A DNA stretch of 5,292 nt from Oscillospiraceae bacterium (GTDB lineage: Bacteria > Bacillota > Clostridia > Oscillospirales > Oscillospiraceae): contig JAKSPP010000098.1 of the NCBI GenBank assembly GCA_024404735.1, positions 1-5,292 of the forward strand, in the 5' to 3' direction. This document shows, piece after piece, positions 1 through 4,209 of this stretch. Each line of letters opens with the position of its first letter. Within the stretch, counting starts at the first letter, position 1. The notes beneath the pieces were generated by a model. It saw only the letters and a program-made list of their open reading frames with translations, ran no database searches and had not been told where the DNA came from. Position numbers and translations under genes: made by a program.

Positions 1-72
1 GAAACAGACCCCGCAAGACCCGAATATCTTCTTACAAAATGGGGCGTCGGCTATTACATGGCAAAAATCTGA
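1..72 (+). CDS. OmpR/PhoB-family response regulator, C-terminal end (partial)
   Basis: Frame 1 is open from the window edge and gives 23 residues ending in PEYLLTKWGVGYYMAKI before TGA at 70-72. The WGVGYY stretch is the C-terminal beta-hairpin (wing) of the OmpR/PhoB winged-helix DNA-binding domain, where family members carry R/W-GVGY. The receiver domain and most of the DNA-binding domain lie upstream of the window. It sits 35 bases before a histidine kinase on the same strand, the usual regulator-then-kinase order, so it is very probably the cognate transcription factor that the kinase phosphorylates. Family assignment is strong despite the short piece; the regulated genes cannot be told. 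Confidence 0.85.
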   Translation, partial: ETDPARPEYLLTKWGVGYYMAKI

Positions 73-107
73 AATTTTACGTCCCCGTCCCTTTGAGGAA
101 AAGATAA

Positions 108-1531
108 ATGAATGAAACGGACAAAAAACGCTTTAAGCCCGCATACAGTGTTCAGACGATATATCTTGCAATACTCATAACCTTTATCGTCCTTACTCTG
201 GGCCTTATCAATACCTATCCCACACGAAGCTACGAAAGGTCGTTTTCAACTCCAAGCCAAAATCAATGCTGTCTCAGGTTTCGGTTATGTCCGCCTCCCT
301 CTCCGCTCTTAACGACCTTAACAAGGACAGCGTCAGCCTTGTTATGGACCTTGTTGACAGACATCAGTTTGACAGAGTCGTGGTTGCGGACAATAACGGC
401 GAGGCTGTTTATGACAGCAGTGAAAACGAGGAATATACGGTGGGCTCCCCGGAGGACGCCCTTACGGGAAATGCCGTCTTCCGCTGCTACTTTGACGGGG
501 ACAGCTTCCACTCCGGCTGCTCCGCCCCCATAATGAGCTACGGCAGAGTAATAGGCTCCGTATACGTTTTCGAGCACGATACCGAGCAGGGCGAGATTAT
601 CTCCCACATTCAGGATATGCTGCGCAATATATCCCTTGTTGCGGGAATTGTAACCCTTGCCTGCGTTGTATGGTTCACCCACGGAATAAAAACAAGGCTT
701 CTTGAAATTCTGAGGCTTCTGCGCAAGGTCGGTGCCGGGGATTACAAAAGCCGTGTAAAATTAAGAGGCAAGGACGAGATTACCGTCCTTGGCGAGGAGT
801 TCAACCTTATGGCAGAGCGCCTTGACGATACGGACACAATGCGCCGGCGCTTTGTTTCCGATGCCTCCCATGAGCTCCGCACCCCCCTTGCATCCATAAG
901 ACTTCTTTCCGACAGTATAGTTCAGGACGAGAGCATGGACGAGGGAACCATGCGCGAATTTGTTTCGGACATAGGCTCCGAGGCAGAGAGACTTCAGCGC
1001 ATAACGGAGCACCTTATGAGGCTCACCAAAATGGACAACCGCACGGAGGTCAGAAAAGTACCCGTGGATATGAAAAAGGAGATTGAAAGAACCCTTCATC
1101 TTCTCTCTCCCCTTGCCGCAACGAAGGACATCACCCTGTACTCCGACCTTCAGGAGGACTGCTTTGTTCTTTCCGGCGTCGACGATATGTATCAGGTTGT
1201 CTTTAATCTTGTTGAGAACGCAATAAAATACAACGACTTCGGCGGCAACGTCTTTATCCGCCTGTCCCCGGAGGAGGGCAACATCATCCTCTCCGTTGAG
1301 GATACGGGCATCGGTATCCCCGAGGAGGATATGGAAAAGGTATTCACCCGCTTTTACAGAGTTGACAAGGCGAGAAGCCGTGAAAGAGGCGGCTCGGGTC
1401 TGGGTCTGTCCATTGTCCACGATACCGTTATCGCCAACAAGGGCACAATTGAGGTTTCCTCCCGCCCCACAGTTGGCACGGCCTTCGTCTGCACCTTCCC
1501 CGCATATTACGAAGAGGAGAACAGTCTATGA
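108..1531 (+). CDS. membrane sensor histidine kinase, frameshifted near 240-250
   Basis: This is a two-component sensor kinase that autophosphorylates on histidine and passes the phosphate to the regulator encoded just upstream. The ATG at 108 has a GAGG at 95-98 and begins a frame with one membrane helix (about residues 15-37, VQTIYLAILITFIVLTLGL). The rest lies in another frame, open through 266-1531: an extracytoplasmic sensor domain (FDRVVVADNNGEAVYD), a second membrane helix (about nt 627-689), a HAMP linker, the H-box SDASHELRTPL (His codon 869-871), the N-box NLVENAIKYN (from 1205), the G1 box DTGIGIP (from 1301) and the G2 box GSGLGL (from 1391). Adding one T to the TTTT run at 243-246 joins the frames as RSFFNSKPK and gives about 474 residues, normal for the class. 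A start at ATG 266 has no Shine-Dalgarno and would lose the first membrane helix. The catalytic core is intact. The ligand is unknown. Confidence 0.9.
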
Positions 1532-2028
1532 GTTTTTTCCCCGTCCCCGATGTAATGAAGGACAATATTTACGAGCTTAACCCCCGCTTTTTCAATAACC
1601 GCGGAATAAAGCTTATTATTCTGGATATTGACAACACCATTGCCCCCTACTCCGTCCCCGAGCCCACCGAAAGAATGAAGGCCTGGGTACAGGGCCTTAA
1701 GGATGCGGGCTTTAAGCTTGCCGTTCTGTCCAATAACAGGGGCACAAGACCCGAGACCTATGCCGGAGCCTTCGGCCTCACCTTCATAGGAAAGGCATGG
1801 AAGCCCTTTACGAAAACGGCAAAGCAGCTTATTGAAGAAATGGGCTGCAGCCCGGAGAACACCGCATTTATAGGAGACCAGATTTACACAGACTGCCTCT
1901 GCGCAAAGGCCCTCGGCTCCCTTGCCATAGTCGTTAAGCCCATTGAGTACACAAACTTCTGGCTGCGCTTCCGCCACTGGCTTGAGTTTCCGTTTATACT
2001 GAAGTATAAGTGGAAGGATATGAAGTAA
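1528..2028 (+). CDS. yqeG: YqeG-family HAD-IIIA phosphatase
   Basis: A complete 166-residue protein of the HAD superfamily, subfamily IIIA, YqeG type. The motifs are in order: motif I DIDNT (nucleophile D33, acid/base D35), motif II LSNN (S68), the motif III lysine in GKAWKP (K92) and motif IV GDQIYTD (D117, D122). The C-terminal tail ending FILKYKWKDMK is typical of the family and may touch the membrane. The fungal relative Gep4 dephosphorylates phosphatidylglycerophosphate; the bacterial YqeG substrate is less settled, so lipid phosphatase is only a possibility. The ATG at 1528 overlaps the kinase TGA (ATGA), and an AGGAGA at 1515-1520 lies inside the kinase end, which implies translational coupling. 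In Bacillus, yqeG sits in a yqeH/aroE cluster, so its place behind a two-component system is a different setting. Confidence 0.9.
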   Translation: MSFFPVPDVMKDNIYELNPRFFNNRGIKLIILDIDNTIAPYSVPEPTERMKAWVQGLKDAGFKLAVLSNNRGTRPETYAGAFGLTFIGKAWKPFTKTAKQLIEEMGCSPENTAFIGDQIYTDCLCAKALGSLAIVVKPIEYTNFWLRFRHWLEFPFILKYKWKDMK

Positions 2029-2178
2029 AGAAAAGTGATAAGCATAGCTTTGCATTAAAGTCACTGCAAGCAGCAGATAACACAAGGCACCTCCGATTTT
2101 TATTGTCATCATTCTAATCATTCCAGTCATATTTGTCAGCATCTATTCACATGACAACTAATACAGCGCCGAAATAAA

Positions 2179-2209
2179 CCGACATTTATACCGACATTTA
2201 TACCGACAT
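2179..2209. repeat. 12-bp direct repeat, about 2.6 copies
   Basis: The unit CCGACATTTATA occurs perfectly at 2179-2190 and 2191-2202, followed by a third partial copy (CCGACAT) at 2203-2209. A degenerate CCGAAATAAA just upstream (2169-2178) may be a decayed copy. The array lies between the last chromosomal gene and the last prophage gene, immediately before the terminator hairpin. It could be a recombinase arm site, a regulator site or a simple tandem duplication. The sequence does not decide between these. Confidence 0.7.
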
Positions 2210-2219
2210 AAAACGACAA

Positions 2220-2268
2220 AACAGAGCTATGCACGGAATTTCATCCACACATAGCTCTGTTCTTTTTT
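2220..2268 (+). terminator. intrinsic terminator, probably bidirectional
   Basis: A perfect 12-bp inverted repeat, AACAGAGCTATG (2220-2231) with CATAGCTCTGTT (2250-2261), encloses an 18-base loop and is followed by TCTTTTTT up to 2268. On the + strand this is a canonical rho-independent terminator for the kinase-yqeG operon, although it lies about 190 bases after the yqeG stop. On the - strand the stem is followed by TTTTGTCGTTTTAT, a weaker T-rich tract, so it may also end the prophage lysis transcript, whose last stop codon is only 20 bases away. The remaining non-coding bases, 2029-2178, show no gene that I can support. Confidence 0.85.
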
Positions 2269-2281
2269 GCCCGGTGCTTTT

Positions 2282-2602
2282 TTATCCTGCGTTAACTGTT
2301 TTTGCAAACTCGCATAGCTCGTCTATCATATCCGAAACGGCCTTTGTTTCAAGCTCAAGGCCGAGGGTCTCCGCAAGAGAGGCTATTGCGCCGAGAACAT
2401 ACTCCTTCCTCTCCTCGCCGGAGATAAAGAGCTTTTCCGCATCCTTCATGGGTGCAAGAAGGAGCCTTGCGATGCAGGCCCTGTCGCTCTCCGACCTTGC
2501 CTTTTTAACATAGGCGCAGAGCTTGACTGCCAGAGGGATGCAGGCGGAGATGCCCGCAAGGACTGCCGCCAGAAGCCTTAACCATTCGTTTATTCCGTAC
2601 AT
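2282..2602 (-). CDS. putative phage holin, LLH type
   Basis: A 106-residue protein with one clear membrane helix near the N-terminus (about residues 8-28, LRLLAAVLAGISACIPLAVKL). A basic stretch and an amphipathic helical tail follow, containing DAEKLF, GEERKEYVLGAIASLAETLG and DMIDELCEF. This layout, and the AEKLF...KKEYVL...IDxLIE-like tail, is what LLH-family holins (Lactobacillus phage LL-H type) look like. Holins form membrane lesions that let the endolysin reach the wall. The ATG at 2602 has AAGGAGG at 2609-2615 with ideal spacing and overlaps the end of the preceding amidase C-terminal frame by 13 bases, which suggests coupled translation as a lysis cassette. Amidase before holin reverses the commonest order. 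The family call rests on pattern memory, so it is moderate. Confidence 0.65.
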   Translation of the reverse strand: MYGINEWLRLLAAVLAGISACIPLAVKLCAYVKKARSESDRACIARLLLAPMKDAEKLFISGEERKEYVLGAIASLAETLGLELETKAVSDMIDELCEFAKTVNAG

Positions 2603-2799
2603 GCTCTTTCCTCCTTATATACTGCCGCTCTTCTTGCCATAAGCGCCGCCTCCGCTCTTGTTACAAAAGCGCAGGGGGCAGTTCCGTCCGTTATACCCAG
2701 CGTGACGGCATCGTCAAATTCCTTCTGTGCCCAAGCGGGCAGGGGGGGATAATCTTTTTTCCTCCTCAAAGCGGGAAAAAGCAATCTTAAAATTCTCAT
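2590..2799 (-). CDS. C-terminal (wall-binding-like) part of the amidase, in a second frame
   Basis: Residues from PPLPAWAQKEFDDAV through LGITDGTAPCAFVTRAEAALMARRA match the short repeat-like C-terminal domain often found after the catalytic domain in clostridial phage amidases (W-A...A-x-x-x-GITDGT...TRxExxxMxxR), which resembles an SLH-like cell-surface module. It is one frame off from the catalytic part, which ends at 2714. Deleting one base in the A6 run (2755-2760) or the C7 run (2742-2748) would fuse them. Alternatively it could be made separately: an ATG at 2799 in this frame has AAAGGAGG six bases upstream and would give 69 residues. In that reading its first 20 or so residues are just the other frame of the catalytic gene. 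I favour a frameshift fragment over an independent gene. Confidence 0.6.
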   Translation of the reverse strand: MRILRLLFPALRRKKDYPPLPAWAQKEFDDAVTLGITDGTAPCAFVTRAEAALMARRAAVYKEERACTE

Positions 2800-3271
2800 A
2801 TTCTTCCTCCTTTGCCTGCTCCTCCGAATTGAGCCTGTTAAACTCCTTATAGGGAAAGCTCTTTCCCGGGCAGGCGGTATTGTTAAAATCCTTATGATAA
2901 AAAATCTGTGCTTCGGGGTACTTATCCAGAAGCTCACGGCAGAGGGAGAGACCTGCGTTTTTCTGTGCTTCCCCCATTTCCTCCACCTCAAAATTTCCCT
3001 CAAAGCAGATTCCCAGAGACACATCGTTAAAGCTCAGGGTGTGGGCCCCCTGCATATCCTCCGGACGGCCTCTTACAATTTCTCCGCTTTTTCGCACATA
3101 GAAATGATATCCGATTCCGGCCCAGCCGTTTTTCTCCCTGTGGAAGGCATCAATGGCCTCGGGAGAGGCAGAGGCCCCTGCCGAATGGTGCAGAACAAGA
3201 TAGATAACGCTTCTTAAAGGGGAAAGGGGATTTGCCCAGGGATAGGTTTTTTCCGTTATATTTATTCCTAT
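2714..3271 (-). CDS. phage N-acetylmuramoyl-L-alanine amidase, catalytic domain (frameshifted, start unclear)
   Basis: An endolysin of the Amidase_2/PGRP (T7 lysozyme-like) family, which cleaves the bond between N-acetylmuramate and L-alanine in peptidoglycan. The frame reads INITEKTYPWANPLSP, then VLHHSAG with the first zinc histidine, GWAGIGYHFYVRKSGEIVRGRPEDM, GAHTLSFNDVSLGICFEGNF, and YHKDFNNTACPGKSFP with the second zinc histidine and the zinc cysteine. All expected catalytic parts are present. There is no ATG, GTG or TTG before the HH motif in this frame; a GTG start at 3097 would discard it. A good AAGGAG lies at 3281-3286, so translation probably begins at ATA 3271, or at the ATG at 3278 followed by a one-base shift. 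The frame ends early at 2714, and the C-terminal domain continues in another frame. Confidence 0.85.
   Translation of the reverse strand: MGINITEKTYPWANPLSPLRSVIYLVLHHSAGASASPEAIDAFHREKNGWAGIGYHFYVRKSGEIVRGRPEDMQGAHTLSFNDVSLGICFEGNFEVEEMGEAQKNAGLSLCRELLDKYPEAQIFYHKDFNNTACPGKSFPYKEFNRLNSEEQAKEEEYENFKIAFSRFEEEKRLSPPARLGTEGI
2806..2813 (-). promoter_or_regulatory. internal Shine-Dalgarno inside the amidase gene
   Basis: On the - strand AAAGGAGG is followed six bases later by an ATG at 2799-2797 that opens the C-terminal amidase frame. The match to the anti-Shine-Dalgarno sequence is as good as that of any true gene start in the window. It also encodes ordinary Lys/Glu-rich linker residues of the catalytic frame, so it could be coincidental. 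Confidence 0.45.
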
Positions 3272-3280
3272 AAATCATCA

Positions 3281-3290
3281 CTCCTTTTTT
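3281..3290 (-). promoter_or_regulatory. ribosome binding site of the amidase gene
   Basis: AAAAAAGGAG on the - strand precedes the amidase. The nearest ATG (3278-3276) is only two bases after GGAG and lies out of frame with the amidase; it would read through only if one T of the following ATTTATA were absent. Nine bases after GGAG, a normal spacing, is the in-frame ATA at 3271, where an ATG would be expected. The site therefore shows that the true start is near 3270 and that the start region is altered. Confidence 0.7.
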
Positions 3291-3302
3291 GCTTTAATAA
3301 TT

Positions 3303-3746
3303 TCAGTATGCTCCGAGGCTTTTGCCCCCTGTCCCGGGAGAGGACAGAATAAGGGTCTCTCCCCCTGTGGGAGAGGAAGGCGCCGGCGCGGGGCTTTTTA
3401 TTTTTCCCGCAGATAAAAGGGCGGCAATAAAGCTTTCTGCCTGCTGTTTTGTTATTCCGGCGGCAGAAAGCTGCTCCTCCGAGGGCATTACGCCCTTTTC
3501 AAGAAGAGCGTAGCAGGCAGAGGAGAGGGTTTTCTTCTCGGCGCTGTTTTCTTTATTTTCGATATCTGCGGTTTTCTCACCCTTATACTCCCCCAGAGGG
3601 ACTGTGGGGATGGAGTAGACATTGACGGTTTTGACTCCGGAGAAGGAGTAATCGTCACTGACGGCAAGGGCGGCGAGGCTATCGCGGGAAAAGCGCTCAT
3701 CAACCTGCTTTTTGTACTTGGATGCAAGATTTACAGAATTAGGCAT
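3303..3746 (-). CDS. chimeric ORF: major capsid protein N-terminus joined to an unrelated C-terminus
   Basis: A 147-residue ORF with ATG at 3746 and AGGAG at 3755-3759. The first 55 or so residues (MPNSVNLASKYKKQVDERFS, then SFSGVKTVNVYSIPTVPLGEY) are recognisable as the start of a clostridial phage major capsid protein, where MPNS-NLA-KY...V-ERF...GV-xxKVYSxxTVPL-DY is the usual opening. Such capsid proteins normally run to about 300 residues and continue with a conserved stretch that is absent here. Instead there is a lysine/glutamate linker, a helical segment (ACYALLEKGVMPSEEQLSAAGITKQQAESFIAALLSAG) of the kind seen at the end of small phage structural proteins, and a Pro/Ser/Gly tail ending TGGKSLGAY. 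I infer an in-frame deletion joining the capsid start to the end of a downstream structural gene. It cannot form a capsid. The origin of the C-terminal half is uncertain. Confidence 0.65.
   Translation of the reverse strand: MPNSVNLASKYKKQVDERFSRDSLAALAVSDDYSFSGVKTVNVYSIPTVPLGEYKGEKTADIENKENSAEKKTLSSACYALLEKGVMPSEEQLSAAGITKQQAESFIAALLSAGKIKSPAPAPSSPTGGETLILSSPGTGGKSLGAY
3329..3376. repeat. two adjacent hairpins at the end of the chimeric ORF
   Basis: CTGTCC (3329-3334) pairs with GGACAG (3342-3347) across a 7-base loop. CTCTCCC (3357-3363) pairs with GGGAGAG (3369-3375) across a 5-base loop, extendable by a U-G pair. Both fall inside the last 25 codons of the capsid-fusion ORF, where the protein is a low-complexity SPTGGE...SSPGTGG tail. 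Paired GC-rich palindromes like these resemble dispersed palindromic elements of clostridial genomes that have become translated. Whether they are repeated elsewhere cannot be seen here. Confidence 0.5.
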
Positions 3747-3792
3747 AGATAATCTCCTTGTTATTGTTTGTTAATTTTGTAGGGTGTGGATT

Positions 3793-3806
3793 CCGGCAAG
3801 CGCCGG
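3793..3806. other. small GC hairpin in the capsid leader
   Basis: CCGGC (3793-3797) and GCCGG (3802-3806) form a 5-bp stem around a four-base loop. It lies in the 99-base gap between the scaffold-like gene and the capsid ORF. On the - strand it is followed by an A-rich, unstructured leader (ACAAAATTAACAAACAATAAC) leading to the AGGAG of the capsid ORF. That leader suits heavy translation, as expected for a capsid gene. The hairpin could protect a processed 5' end or simply isolate the leader. Confidence 0.45.
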
Positions 3807-3824
3807 TCGTAGTAGAGTAAGATA

Positions 3825-3846
3825 AGGGGGGCTGCGACACCCCCCT
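3825..3846 (-). terminator. G6/C6 hairpin after the scaffold-like gene, possible attenuator
   Basis: On the - strand AGGGGGG (3846-3840) pairs with CCCCCCT (3831-3825) around an 8-base loop, giving a very stable 7-bp stem that starts at the last base of the stop region of the scaffold-like gene. The following sequence, TATCTTACTC, is only mildly T-rich, so it is at best a weak terminator. It may lower read-through from portal/scaffold into the capsid gene or stabilise the upstream mRNA end. Confidence 0.4.
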
Positions 3847-4184
3847 CAGCCTCTCTCGAAGCCAAGCAAGAACATATCCTCACCTTCGCCGGGGGTGGGG
3901 GCGGAGGCAGAGGCAGAGCGCACAGGGGCGCGGCGGGAAAGGGAGAGCTCCTCCTTCAGGGCCAGGAGCTCCTTTTGTGCAGAGGCAAGGCGGCTTTCAA
4001 GATAGGCCTCACCAAGAGGAATTCCGGAGGCAAAGCGCAGGACGGCATCATCGGGAAGGGCGCCGTCCGAGAGGACCTCGGGGTAGCGCGAGGCTAAGGC
4101 CCTTATCTCCCCTCCGAAATCGAAAGTGGGACTTTCGTCCTTAATTTCCTCTGTTTTTTCTTCTAGAATTTCCTGTTCGGGCAT
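3846..4184 (-). CDS. small phage scaffold-like protein
   Basis: A complete 112-residue acidic protein with ATG at 4184 and AAGGAG seven bases upstream. It has a Glu/Lys-rich N-terminus (EEKTEEIKDES), a helical region (GEIRALASRYPEVLSDGALPDDAVLRF), a charged probable coiled coil (SAQKELLALKEELSLSRR), a Ser/Ala/Pro linker and a short C-terminal motif, GEDMFLLGFERG. Clostridial phages often carry a small protein of this build between portal and major capsid, ending with a D-xFLxGF motif. Its place, 25 bases after the portal and just before the capsid start, fits a scaffolding or head-assembly role. I recognise the type but not a named family, so scaffold is an inference from position, acidity and coiled coil. 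Confidence 0.55.
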   Translation of the reverse strand: MPEQEILEEKTEEIKDESPTFDFGGEIRALASRYPEVLSDGALPDDAVLRFASGIPLGEAYLESRLASAQKELLALKEELSLSRRAPVRSASASAPTPGEGEDMFLLGFERG

Positions 4185-4209
4185 ATTTATCTCCTTTTTT
4201 ATTTAATTT

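Noticed and set aside
240..250. Programmed -1 ribosomal frameshift in the kinase
   Set aside because: The frames would join by a -1 shift, but the local sequence TCG TTT TCA is not a slippery heptamer (slipping TTT back gives GTT), and histidine kinases are not known to use one.
761..1420. 219-residue - strand ORF inside the kinase
   Set aside because: Antisense shadow of the H-, N- and G-box region; no plausible protein and no start signal.
2034..2065. Hairpin AGTGA...TCACT just after yqeG as its terminator
   Set aside because: Only five base pairs, imperfect inside, and not followed by a T tract; the hairpin at 2220-2261 is far better.
1507..2142. Long - strand ORF with a hydrophobic N-terminus opposite yqeG
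   Set aside because: Most of it is the antisense of yqeG, there is no ribosome binding site before its ATG, and the protein shows no recognisable domain. The + strand gene has clear HAD motifs.
2179..2209. CRISPR array
   Set aside because: The repeats are 12 bp, directly adjacent with no spacers, and no cas gene is near.
3095..3097. GTG at 3097 as the amidase start
   Set aside because: It would remove the first zinc-binding histidine (VLHHSAG) and has no ribosome binding site, while similarity continues upstream to about 3265.
2894..3217. + strand ORF opposite the amidase
   Set aside because: Shadow of the amidase catalytic domain, whose zinc-ligand motifs on the - strand are convincing.
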